DNA from: Sphingobacterium sp.
GTDB taxonomy: Bacteria > Bacteroidota > Bacteroidia > Sphingobacteriales > Sphingobacteriaceae
DNA length: 64,000 bases
Direction: 5' to 3'
NCBI GenBank assembly: GCA_031286695.1
Contig: JAITTY010000021.1
Coordinates: forward strand, 51,488-115,487
Below, one piece after another: positions 9,601-16,849 of this stretch. A program made the translations under genes and the position numbers. Numbering within the stretch: the first letter of the stretch is position 1; each line of letters opens with the position of its first letter. The notes beneath the pieces are model-generated. The model was given only the letters and a program-made list of their open reading frames with translations. It made no database searches and was not told where the DNA came from.

Positions 9601-9970
9601 TTACACCAGCCAATGCTTCTCCCTGTTGATTCAAAACCACACCTTTTATCTCACTTGTCTGCTGTTTGTTTGCTTCTTTTCGTTTCAGTAGAATCCGTTT
9701 ACCGGAAATATCATAGGCTATTACACTCCGTTGCAATGCATCTTTTAACAGTGCCTCCAGACTCGTTGCTTGTGCATCGAATGTAAGCGGAGTCTTAATG
9801 TCCACATCCGAATTACTAAACATAAATGAATAGCCATACTTCCTTTCAACAATTTCAATTAGAGATTTGAGAGTTGAAAGCTCCTTCTTATTCGCCATCT
9901 GCTGTGCATTTACGGCAAAGAAGGTCTGGCTGAGGAGTAAAAGACTCATCAGAATAGGTTTCTTTTTCAT
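6608..9970 (-). CDS. SusC/RagA-family TonB-dependent receptor with STN signalling domain
   Basis: A 1120-residue outer-membrane receptor. In order: signal peptide (1-22), an STN domain (about 30-97), a carboxypeptidase-regulatory-like domain (about 107-180), the SusC signature EEVVVIGYGTLKKSDVTGA, a plug with YIIDGFPG and ILKDGAAAAIYGS, then the beta-barrel ending in an aromatic strand (YSIGVQYTF). STN domains in such receptors pass ligand occupancy to a FecR-type anti-sigma factor, and fecR lies 48 bases upstream here. The receptor therefore both imports substrate with SusD and probably switches on its own operon. Confidence 0.93.
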   Translation of the reverse strand: MKKKPILMSLLLLSQTFFAVNAQQMANKKELSTLKSLIEIVERKYGYSFMFSNSDVDIKTPLTFDAQATSLEALLKDALQRSVIAYDISGKRILLKRKEANKQQTSEIKGVVLNQQGEALAGVSIHALSSGKTVATDLSGKFSIDITMKDQLQVSYVGYQNQQIEVQSGKDVKITLVTSNKELEEVVVIGYGTLKKSDVTGAIASINTKDLAKRATTNPAEALQGVAAGVNVQKNSGIAGAGVQVKIRGVNTFGSNDPLYIIDGFPGTISNVNPNDIESMEILKDGAAAAIYGSVAANGVVIVTTKAGKAGKILVDINSFTNVTQTSNRLKVLDAEGYVKVHRQMYDEYNKYVTTPVKLPDYINNPGTHNTDWQDEVFRKGLSTSNSLAIRGGQDNTRYSLSANLSNDKGVVIANDFKKENVRMKLATKKNIFTVEGNMAYTNSKYHGPNFSLKEAYMISPLVPVYDESEKGGFGLTNWGGIPNNVNVVADEHFKTSWTKKQDFAGNAFVSVDIMKGLSFKTSYAFNAINTQNYYHYPPFASDEKNPYEYPFYSEGRSYWQEQVFDNLLNYKGEFGKHSINGLLGTSLNMQESNWNNVGVEGKKIVYSVENGALVTKENAEGFLDPNFMTISSGQGGTFSADGTKYDYNRMSIFGRVNYSYANRYLVQLTLRRDGSSKFGKDSRYGNFPSIALGWKIDEESFFPKETFLSNLKLRASWGKLGNEVALGYYDHQALISTYNNLYMGYVRGSGNPWPGSIAMGLENRLLSWETTESKNLGADFGLFNNKLKGSVNYFIKTTNDLLITKKVAPSSGLEDPTLNVGKIRNSGFELELKYGDRKNDFQYDIGLNLSTLKNKVVSLANEDQILLGNGLKFDTEHFPNQTRVGYPIGAFFLYQTDGIFQSMEEVSKYVNKDGKLLQENAKPGDIRFVDVDGNGVIDDEDKKYSGTGIPKLEVGLNLGASYKGFDFSALIGSGWGHKLYNGNRYFFEAMSSGSNFLSSTLNAWTESNRNTDIPRAVLQDPNGNSRESTRFLESGDFIRLRQVQIGYTLPKNLVHAIRSESLRFYISGQNIYTWTKYKGIDPEFAPSGVNSKPSVLNTGVDRYIFPFTKSYSIGVQYTF

Positions 9971-10018
9971 AATTTATGGTATATTTTTTAAGTAGTTTAC
10001 ATCATCAATTTGAGGTTA

Positions 10019-11035
10019 TTATTTTTTTGAAACGATAACAACGGATTTTCCTGCAATCTTATAATGAATTGGCGTAATGACATTGATCAATTCCAAAATC
10101 TCCCGTAAGCTTTCGGTTTTAACTTTGAAGGTATAACGGCGGCCAGTATCTAGGCCTTTCCAATCAATATCCACTCCATACCAGCGCTCTAACTTTTTCA
10201 AAACCAAATCCAACGGTTCATTTTCAAAATCTAATTCTTCAGACTTCCACATACTGTATTGTACTGCATCTTTCTGCCCTACACGCGTATATTTGCCAGT
10301 GGTTTTATCCAATTGGATCCAATTATTTGGCAACAACTCGCCTACAAGTTTTCCCTCTTTATCATTTATCGCAACTTTTCCCCGCAATAAAGAAACTTCT
10401 ATCTTTGTATCATCAGGATAAGCGGAAACATCAAAAGCTGTTCCCTTAACAACAACATCGAGATGGGAAGTTTGTACAACAAAAGGAAGATTCTCTTTTT
10501 TTACCACATCAAAAAAAGCCTCGCCTTCCAGCTCAACTTTTCGGTCATACTGATTAAATGCCTGTGTATAAGTAAGCCTAGTCCCTGCATTCAACCATGC
10601 TTTGGAACCATCTGGGAGAGTAATCGAAGACTTCTGTCCGGGCGCCGTATAAACAATTGTATGTTCTTCTAAGGATTTTTTTAGTGCAATATTTGCCTGA
10701 ATAAAATAGGCTCCCACAAGACCAAGCATAAAAATGAGAATAGCGGCAATACTACCTAACCACAAAAAACGACGACGTTCAAATGAAATAGTCCTAACAA
10801 CAGGGACTATACGTTCTTGAATCCTTTCCCATATTTTCGTACGATTTAACCGATCGATGCTGATAGCTGGTTCATGGAGGTGCTTCCACTCCGCTTTTAA
10901 CTGCAAAAGATAATGACGATGCTCCTCATCTGCCATGAGCCAAGCATCAATACGATCATTTTCTTCTACATCACTTTCTTTCCTTAAATATCGGACAAGT
11001 TCTTCCAGCGACGGCTTATAATTGTTATTCATCAT
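10019..11035 (-). CDS. FecR-family anti-sigma factor / sigma regulator
   Basis: A 338-residue single-pass inner-membrane protein. The cytoplasmic N-terminus (about 1-85) has the FecR-like helical fold (LEELVRYLRKESD), followed by one TM helix (about 90-112), the periplasmic FecR domain (APGQKSSITLPDGSKAWLNAGT, GEAFFDVVK, GTAFDVSAYP, LLRGKVAI) and the C-terminal DUF4974 domain. It should hold the adjacent sigma factor and release it when the STN domain of SusC signals. Start taken at the ATG at 11035 (a second ATG follows immediately); an in-frame GTG at 11059 is also possible. Confidence 0.9.
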   Translation of the reverse strand: MMNNNYKPSLEELVRYLRKESDVEENDRIDAWLMADEEHRHYLLQLKAEWKHLHEPAISIDRLNRTKIWERIQERIVPVVRTISFERRRFLWLGSIAAILIFMLGLVGAYFIQANIALKKSLEEHTIVYTAPGQKSSITLPDGSKAWLNAGTRLTYTQAFNQYDRKVELEGEAFFDVVKKENLPFVVQTSHLDVVVKGTAFDVSAYPDDTKIEVSLLRGKVAINDKEGKLVGELLPNNWIQLDKTTGKYTRVGQKDAVQYSMWKSEELDFENEPLDLVLKKLERWYGVDIDWKGLDTGRRYTFKVKTESLREILELINVITPIHYKIAGKSVVIVSKK

Positions 11036-11107
11036 TTTGGGTTTACGACAAATAGACACCTAAGCTGAACAAAACCCCTAAACGATTTTTATCTTTTTTT
11101 TAAAAAT

Positions 11108-11704
11108 TTAGGAAAGCACCGGTATACTAGCTCCACACATAGCTAATACCAATAAAATCGAATCAGGATAAAGAATCTGGTATCGCTCAAGAATATGTAT
11201 TCTTATTTTTTTTAAGGCTATTGACATTTGATTCTCTACCGTTTTTATTGATATTTTAAGCTCCTGTGAGACTTGCTGGTAAGTCTTCTGTTCTTCTTTG
11301 CAATACTGATAAATGAGCCTACATTTTTCAGGTAATCTTTCAATTGCCTCATGGTAGACCAAAGCAAATTCTTCCATATTGACACACTCTTCCGCTTCTT
11401 GGCGGATTATTTCCTCTTTAAACCAACGTTCTAGATGGGCTGAACGTGTACTTTCGTTTCGAAGAGCATTTAGCACGCGATTGCGAGACGCTCGATAGAG
11501 ATAAGTCTTTACATGAAAAATATGTATTTGTCCTCTGTCCTCCCACAATTTTACGAATACATCCTGTAGACAATCTTCAATTAACTGAATATCGCGAGTG
11601 TAATACCCCAAGAAATGACAGAGCTCATCAAAATAATGATGAAACACCTCCTTAAGTGCTTCTTCAGTAATCAGCAGTTCATCAATTGGGTTATTTTTAT
11701 TCAT
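11108..11704 (-). CDS. ECF-type RNA polymerase sigma-70 factor (FecI-like)
   Basis: A 198-residue sigma factor with region 2 (about 20-85, IEDCLQDVFVKLWE) and region 4 (about 125-175, RLPEKCRLIYQY and a helix-turn-helix around QQVSQELKISIKTVENQM). It is the first gene of the minus-strand order sigma, FecR, SusC, SusD, LysO-N, LysO-C, GH63-like hydrolase, and is the likely activator of susC and the genes downstream. The spacing to fecR is about 70 bases. It matches the Bacteroidota FecI-like class; cognate promoter sequences were not identified. Confidence 0.92.
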   Translation of the reverse strand: MNKNNPIDELLITEEALKEVFHHYFDELCHFLGYYTRDIQLIEDCLQDVFVKLWEDRGQIHIFHVKTYLYRASRNRVLNALRNESTRSAHLERWFKEEIIRQEAEECVNMEEFALVYHEAIERLPEKCRLIYQYCKEEQKTYQQVSQELKISIKTVENQMSIALKKIRIHILERYQILYPDSILLVLAMCGASIPVLS

Positions 11705-11838
11705 TTATTAGGTTTTGGGACTAAGCTATAAAATAAAACAGGATTTACAAAAAAAGCAAGTGTGATCATCTTAACATATTTTGCACGGATTTTCACCTTA
11801 TTTTATAAAATCGTTCCCCAAATTCCAGCATAGGCTTC

Positions 11839-11873
11839 AAAAAAAAGACCCGCCGTTGGCAGGTCTTTTTTTT
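11839..11873 (-). terminator. Terminator of the hemE operon
   Basis: A 14-bp stem (11841-11854 with 11858-11871) has a GTT-type loop and A/T tails on both sides. One position is G-U paired on the minus strand but mismatched on the plus strand, which fits termination after hemE. Confidence 0.85.
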
Positions 11874-11885
11874 GAATATAGCACA

Positions 11886-12923
11886 CTAATAGCGAAACTC
11901 TTTCACCACTTCAATGGCATATTTTACATTGTCAAAAGGAATATCCGGCATAATACCGTGCCCCAAGTTGAAAATAAAGCCATTTTCGCCTCTCATGCGT
12001 TCAAATAAGTCTATGATTTTCTTTTTGATCACAGATTTATCGGCGTATAGAACAAATGGATCCAAATTCCCTTGGACAGCAATACCTTGTGGCAGAGATT
12101 GCTTCATATTTTTTAAATCTGCATTCCAATCGATAGAGACAACATCAGGTTGCGCTTCGACCATCATTGGTGCAAAAACAGAAGATCCTTTACAAAAGGA
12201 AATGACTGGAATATCCTTACGATTCAACTTAGCGATAATCTGCTTATTATAATAATGTGAAAAATCACGGTAATCATTCCACGACAAGGCCAAGGCCCAG
12301 CTATCAAATAATTGAATCGCATTTACCCCAGCAGCAATCTGCATGTTCAGATATTCAACCGTTACATCAGCGATCTTTTGAAGAATCATATGCGCCAATT
12401 CAGGTTGATTATTCAACATCAACTTAGTCAGCTTAAAATCTTTTGAAGATCCACCCTCAACCAAATAACTCAAGATTGTAAATGGAGCTCCTGCAAATCC
12501 GATTAGGGGAATACGATTATCAAGACGCTGCTGGATTACTTTGATGGCATCAGCGACATACTGCAATTTATCCAAACAATCGGTGGACAAAGCTTCTGCA
12601 TCCTTTACAGAACGAACTGGATTAGAAAAACGAGGACCAACACCTTGCTCAAAGGATAGATCTCCTCCCATCGCTTCAGCCGTAACTAAAATATCAGAGA
12701 ATAAAATAGCAGCATCAATGCCTAGCAAATCTACCGGGAGCATAGTAACATCCGCAGCAATTTCTGGTGTTTTGCACATCTCCAAAAAGGAATATTTATT
12801 CTTGATATCCCAGTATTCCTTCATAAAGCGTCCAGCTTGACGCATCATCCACACAGGAGGTCTTTCCGTTTGCTGCGAAAATGCAGCTCTAATCAATAAG
12901 TCGTTTTGTAAAGTAGTACTCAC
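11886..12923 (-). CDS. hemE: Uroporphyrinogen III decarboxylase
   Basis: A 345-residue cytoplasmic enzyme of normal length. It carries the N-terminal signature RPPVWMMRQAGRFMKEY, the ILFSDILV motif with the catalytic Asp, GFAGAPFTI, and the C-terminal FNLGHGIMPDIPFDNV. It removes four carboxyl groups from uroporphyrinogen III to give coproporphyrinogen III in haem synthesis. The start overlaps the stop region of the TPR gene upstream at base 12923, and it is the last gene of the kinase-regulator-TPR-hemE operon, closed by a strong terminator. Confidence 0.95.
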   Translation of the reverse strand: MSTTLQNDLLIRAAFSQQTERPPVWMMRQAGRFMKEYWDIKNKYSFLEMCKTPEIAADVTMLPVDLLGIDAAILFSDILVTAEAMGGDLSFEQGVGPRFSNPVRSVKDAEALSTDCLDKLQYVADAIKVIQQRLDNRIPLIGFAGAPFTILSYLVEGGSSKDFKLTKLMLNNQPELAHMILQKIADVTVEYLNMQIAAGVNAIQLFDSWALALSWNDYRDFSHYYNKQIIAKLNRKDIPVISFCKGSSVFAPMMVEAQPDVVSIDWNADLKNMKQSLPQGIAVQGNLDPFVLYADKSVIKKKIIDLFERMRGENGFIFNLGHGIMPDIPFDNVKYAIEVVKEFRY

Positions 12924-13441
12924 TATAAATGTTTTGAAATTTCGTTTTCTATTTTTGTAATAATGCTGTTCTGTCTAGCCGTCAGATGTAACTTATTGGC
13001 AACATCTGTATAAGCTCTAGCTCTTTCATAATCCAACTTTCGCAATGCTATATTTGCCAAATTAATCATAACCATACCCTTTTCATTATCTTTTTTCCAA
13101 GGCAGACGCGAAGCTAGCTGAAAATGATATTCAGCCTCATCGACACGTTCCTCTTTAAGCGCAATATTTCCCATCATAAATTCATAGAAATTGCGTCTGC
13201 CTTTACGAAGTGCATCCGGATTCTTTATCTCAGCTAGCAAGCTTTTTGTCTTTTCATAATCTTGCCTATGAAAAGCCTGCGTTGCCAAAAAAACGGACCC
13301 TTCTCTAAAATGACTCCAAATCAAGTAGCCTATCCCACCTGCTATCAGCACAGAAGTTTGATAATGCCCCTGGTATAAGCCATAACCCAAAAATAATGCA
13401 GCAATAAAAATAACGGCTATTCTAGCCCTGATTGTCATCAT
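12923..13441 (-). CDS. Small membrane protein with TPR-like region
   Basis: A 172-residue protein with two N-terminal hydrophobic helices (about 5-22 and 30-44) followed by helical repeats resembling tetratricopeptide units (DYEKTKSLLAEI, RVDEAEYHFQLASRLPW, ALRKLDYERARAYTDVANK). It lies 10 bases after the response regulator and abuts hemE. I do not recognise a named family. TPR parts usually bind partner proteins, so a scaffold role at the inner membrane is a guess only. Confidence 0.7.
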   Translation of the reverse strand: MMTIRARIAVIFIAALFLGYGLYQGHYQTSVLIAGGIGYLIWSHFREGSVFLATQAFHRQDYEKTKSLLAEIKNPDALRKGRRNFYEFMMGNIALKEERVDEAEYHFQLASRLPWKKDNEKGMVMINLANIALRKLDYERARAYTDVANKLHLTARQNSIITKIENEISKHL

Positions 13442-13451
13442 CTCTTTCTAC

Positions 13452-14159
13452 CTATGCGTTATTGTCGGTAAACTTATAACCAACACCTCTGATAGAATGG
13501 AAATAAATCGGATGCTTTTGATCTGGTTCGAAATACTTTCGGAAGGTTAAGATAAAATTGTCGATGGTACGTGTAGATGGGTAAACATCATAATTCCATA
13601 CGGTCTCTAATATTTGTTCCCGTGATACAGCCTCATTACGTCGTTCAATCAACAGCTTCAACAACATGGTTTCTTTCTTTGTCAAAGAGGTGATAGTACC
13701 ATCTGCATGATGTAGCTCATACGAATTAAAATAGATCGTTTTATCACCAATTTGATAAGAATTTAGTTCTTTCAAATCGTCTGGTTTCATGCCACGACGC
13801 ACCAAATTTCCAACACGAAGGATCAGTTCCTCCAAGTTGAAAGGTTTTACCAAATAGTCATCAGCTCCCTTCTTAAGACCTGTAATTCGATCCTCGCTGC
13901 TATTTTTCGCCGTTAAAAACATGATAGGAACTTCAGTGTTTTGCAGTCGAATAGTTTCAGCCACTTGGAATCCATCAATTTCCGGAATCATCACATCTAA
14001 AACCACCAAGTTGAATCGTTCTTCCTTGAATACTTTTAATGCTTTTTTTCCGTCAGTAGCCGTAGTAACACGGTAACCTTCCATTTCGAGATTCAACTTG
14101 ATAGCTTCTAACAAGTGTTCTTCATCTTCGACAAGTAATATTCTTTGTTTACTTTGCAT
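13452..14159 (-). CDS. OmpR/PhoB-family response regulator
   Basis: A 235-residue two-domain regulator. The receiver domain has the acidic pair in VEDEEH, the phospho-acceptor Asp55 in VVLDVMIPE, the conserved Thr in FLTAK and Lys in LVKPF. The C-terminal winged helix (about 135-230) ends SIRGVGYKF, typical of Trans_reg_C. The ATG at 14159 is preferred to an upstream TTG. The gene overlaps the end of the kinase gene by 11 bases, so the two form a cognate pair. The input is unknown. Confidence 0.93.
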   Translation of the reverse strand: MQSKQRILLVEDEEHLLEAIKLNLEMEGYRVTTATDGKKALKVFKEERFNLVVLDVMIPEIDGFQVAETIRLQNTEVPIMFLTAKNSSEDRITGLKKGADDYLVKPFNLEELILRVGNLVRRGMKPDDLKELNSYQIGDKTIYFNSYELHHADGTITSLTKKETMLLKLLIERRNEAVSREQILETVWNYDVYPSTRTIDNFILTFRKYFEPDQKHPIYFHSIRGVGYKFTDNNA

Positions 14160-15024
14160 TTCTTTCAAATGTTACTTCAAAAATACTCCCTTTAGGAGTG
14201 TTATCTTTAACTTTTATGGTCGCGTCGTGTTTCTGCAACACAGTTTTCACGATATATAACCCCAAACCTGTACCTTTGGTTTTCCGTGTCGCTTCACTAC
14301 CCACGCGATAAAACTTATTAAAGATAAGTTTTTTCTCCTCATCACTGATACCGATACCATGGTCAGCAACAGAAAAAATTATTTTATTATTCTCCGTATA
14401 TAATTTCACATCCACCATAGCACAAGCCGGTGAATACTTAATAGCATTTTCAATTAGATTGGTAACTACATTACTTATCGCAAACTTATCAGCATGAATA
14501 ATAATATCCGCTTCCAAATAAGGTTTCAAAACTTGCGAACTACAAGAATTCTTTTGAAGTCTATCAACGATCTGCTCTACCAAAGAAGTAAAATTAAAAT
14601 CTTCTTTCGGCATACTGTAATTGCGGCTGTCCAATTTGGTGGTCATCAATACATTTTCCACTAAATCATCTAAACGTTCAATATCCTTTAGTGAATTCCT
14701 CAAAAATGTCTGCTGCTGTTCCTTATCCAGATCGCGTCTCAAAATCGTTTGAATATACAATTTGACAGAAGCCAACGGTGATTTCAGTTCGTGTGTAATA
14801 GCCAAAAGAAAATTCTGCTGTTGCTGTAATAATTTTTGTTCTCTTTCAACCAGTCGCTTCAAGCGCCATGCTCCCCATAAAAAGATAATCAAAAAGAATA
14901 TTCCTTCTCCTATAATCATGTTCTTTTTACTCGGGTCAAAGCGAATAAACATCACTCCCCACCATATCAGTTGCATAACCGCGTAGAACAATAGAAAATA
15001 AAAGAGTAACAGCGCTTTCTTCAT
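14149..15024 (-). CDS. Sensor histidine kinase of a two-component system
   Basis: A 291-residue kinase starting MKKALLLFY. Two TM helices (about 3-27 and 38-55) enclose only a very short periplasmic loop, so the signal is probably sensed in or near the membrane. The HisKA domain has the phospho-accepting His78 in ITHELKSPLASVK; the ATPase domain has NLIENAIKYSP (N box), DHGIGIS (G1) and GTGLGLYIV (G2). It is first in the kinase-regulator-TPR-hemE operon. A TATTTTTG box sits 4 bases before the ATG, which supports this start over one seven codons upstream. Confidence 0.92.
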   Translation of the reverse strand: MKKALLLFYFLLFYAVMQLIWWGVMFIRFDPSKKNMIIGEGIFFLIIFLWGAWRLKRLVEREQKLLQQQQNFLLAITHELKSPLASVKLYIQTILRRDLDKEQQQTFLRNSLKDIERLDDLVENVLMTTKLDSRNYSMPKEDFNFTSLVEQIVDRLQKNSCSSQVLKPYLEADIIIHADKFAISNVVTNLIENAIKYSPACAMVDVKLYTENNKIIFSVADHGIGISDEEKKLIFNKFYRVGSEATRKTKGTGLGLYIVKTVLQKHDATIKVKDNTPKGSIFEVTFERNAK

Positions 15025-15028
15025 GTGA

Positions 15029-15036
15029 CAAAAATA
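15029..15036 (-). promoter_or_regulatory. -7 promoter box for the histidine kinase operon (very short leader)
   Basis: TATTTTTG on the minus strand matches TAnnTTTG and ends 4 bases before the kinase ATG at 15024. No clear -33 TTG is seen. Confidence 0.5.
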
Positions 15037-15224
15037 GGTATTCACCCATGTATTCGGAAATATCCGAAGGATTATGACACAAAGAAGAAAATTAACCGAT
15101 TCGCAATAAGACTAAAATCACCAAACAGTCATATAAACCATCGGAGACCCGATATCGATAAAAGTAACCTTTAATTTCATCACTAGGTAACCTAACTGAC
15201 TTGGAATTTCAGGTTAATTTGTTT

Positions 15225-15232
15225 TAATTTTG
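15225..15232 (+). promoter_or_regulatory. -7 promoter box for yjjG (very short leader)
   Basis: TAATTTTG matches TAnnTTTG, with TTG at 15201-15203. The box ends only 3 bases before the ATG at 15236. Confidence 0.55.
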
Positions 15233-15235
15233 CAT

Positions 15236-15940
15236 ATGTTTAATCACGAGAAAAAAGACATTTTCTTCGACCTCGATCATACAATATGGGATTTCGATAA
15301 AAATGCCGAAGAAAGTCTGCACGAGCTATATTTTAAATACAAGTTTGATCACTTGTTCAACCAAGATTCATCCACTCGTTTTATAGAAACTTATACGATT
15401 AATAATCATCGACTTTGGGGACTCTATCATCACGGAAAGATCTCAAAACCGGAATTAAGGAAAGCACGGTTTGCAGATACATTTACCGAACTCGGTGTGG
15501 ATCCTGAATTATTTCCAGAGGAATTTGAACTGGAATATCTCGCTATCTGCCCCCAGAAAACAAACCTGTTTCCCCACGCACATGAAACGCTAACTTATTT
15601 AGGTAACAGATACAATCTTCACTTGATATCTAATGGTTTTAAAGAGGCTTGTGAGACCAAACTGGAAAAGAGCAACCTAAAAAAATATTTCAAAAATATT
15701 TTTATTTCGGAGGTCATCGGTGTGAACAAACCCGATCCCCGAATATTTGAGTTTGCTATGACGACTGCTCAAGCACAGGCGCATCAATCACTGATGATTG
15801 GAGACAACCTTGATGCAGACATCCGTGGAGCTGTAAATGTAGGCATGGATGCCATTTTCTTTAATCCAAATGTCATCGAAAAACCAGCAGACGTATCTCA
15901 TATGATCATCGATTTAAAAGAACTGCAATCGATACTATAG
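15236..15940 (+). CDS. yjjG: YjjG-family noncanonical pyrimidine nucleotidase (HAD superfamily)
   Basis: A 234-residue HAD phosphatase. Motif I FFDLDHTIWDFD supplies the nucleophile and acid Asp pair, LHLISNGF is motif II, the Lys in GVNKPDPRIFE is motif III, and MIGDNLDADIRGA is motif IV. The family (YjjG/YfnB, TIGR02254) dephosphorylates pyrimidine nucleoside monophosphates, including damaged or non-standard ones. The start is taken as the ATG at 15236; the upstream TTG lies within the promoter box. It is divergent from the kinase operon and ends at a 16-bp inverted repeat. Confidence 0.88.
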   Translation: MFNHEKKDIFFDLDHTIWDFDKNAEESLHELYFKYKFDHLFNQDSSTRFIETYTINNHRLWGLYHHGKISKPELRKARFADTFTELGVDPELFPEEFELEYLAICPQKTNLFPHAHETLTYLGNRYNLHLISNGFKEACETKLEKSNLKKYFKNIFISEVIGVNKPDPRIFEFAMTTAQAQAHQSLMIGDNLDADIRGAVNVGMDAIFFNPNVIEKPADVSHMIIDLKELQSIL

Positions 15941-15943
15941 AAA

Positions 15944-15976
15944 ATAGAAAAAGCAGCTTAAAGCTGCTTTTTCTAT
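15944..15976. terminator. Bidirectional terminator, 16-bp perfect inverted repeat
   Basis: Bases 15944-15959 are the exact reverse complement of 15961-15976, with a single-base spacer. It lies between the convergent yjjG and DUF1080 genes and has an A-rich and a T-rich arm that could stop transcripts from both sides. Confidence 0.85.
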
Positions 15977-16782
15977 TTTAGAACCTTTACGGTAATATTC
16001 TTAAACCAGACATCATTTCCGTGATCCTGAAGACCGATAAGTCCTGATTTGCTATCCCCACCAACATGACTCAACAATTCAAAAGCTAGAGGCCATTTCT
16101 CTTCGCTGAATTTACTTTTTTGCAATAGATCGATCCACGACTTATCCCATAAAGTATATTCCACAACCTTTACACCGTTTTGAAAATGCTCTACCTTGCC
16201 ATTGTTTACTCTGATCTTAACCTTATTCCACTCGCCATACGGTTTACCATTCTGTGGCTTGGCAGGAATCATATCATACAATGAAGTCGATTTACGGTTT
16301 CCATCTACCCCCATTTTAGCATCAGGGTGGTTTTCATTGTCCAAGACTTGGCACTCTGGAGACGAGATATAAATCGGTTGCCCTTCAACTTCTTTTGCTA
16401 AAAAGAAAATACCTGAGTTTGCTCCTTTAGCAACTTTCCACTCCAATTCCAATTCGAAATTCTTGAAATCATGTGCAAAGACCAAATCTCCGCCTTCTTC
16501 TTTACCAACATTGGCTTGGCTGTCAAATTTGATCGCTCCTTCATTAATTACCCATCTTTTGGGGACCACAGTCTTGTCGTAGCCTCTCCATCCTTCCATA
16601 GAAGTACCATCAAAAATAACATAAGCACCAGCTTTATTCTTTTTAAATTTCTTGATATCTACACGTGGTAAATCTAAGATTTTGTAAGCAGGAACCTCTT
16701 TTTTGGCTTGCGCTACGGCCGTATTAAGATGTGCTGAAAAAGCAATCACCGACACCGCAAGAACTGTTTTTAATAACTTCAT
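15973..16782 (-). CDS. Secreted DUF1080 (3-keto-disaccharide hydrolase-like) protein
   Basis: A 269-residue protein with a Sec signal peptide (MKLLKTVLAVSVIAF, cleavage near TAVAQ). The concanavalin-like DUF1080 fold is shown by FDGTSMEGWRGYD, NFELELEWKVAKGANSGIFF, EWNKVKIRVNNGKVEHFQNG and the C-terminal GLIGLQDHGNDVWFKNI. Members act on or bind sugars, some as 3-keto-glycoside hydrolases; the substrate here is unknown. The ATG at 16782 begins the signal peptide; an upstream ATG at 16824 would add a charged, non-signal leader. It follows the TonB-dependent receptor gene by 67 bases on the same strand. Confidence 0.85.
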   Translation of the reverse strand: MKLLKTVLAVSVIAFSAHLNTAVAQAKKEVPAYKILDLPRVDIKKFKKNKAGAYVIFDGTSMEGWRGYDKTVVPKRWVINEGAIKFDSQANVGKEEGGDLVFAHDFKNFELELEWKVAKGANSGIFFLAKEVEGQPIYISSPECQVLDNENHPDAKMGVDGNRKSTSLYDMIPAKPQNGKPYGEWNKVKIRVNNGKVEHFQNGVKVVEYTLWDKSWIDLLQKSKFSEEKWPLAFELLSHVGGDSKSGLIGLQDHGNDVWFKNITVKVLK

Positions 16783-16849
16783 TCTTTTTAGTTTTAGGTT
16801 TGTTTTAAAATTAAATTTAAGCATTTGGGCTTATAAAGAGGAATATTTT

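Noticed and set aside
2259-11704. The SusCD locus as a mobile island
   Set aside because: No integrase, tRNA flank, direct repeats or obvious change in composition; such loci are a normal part of Bacteroidota chromosomes.
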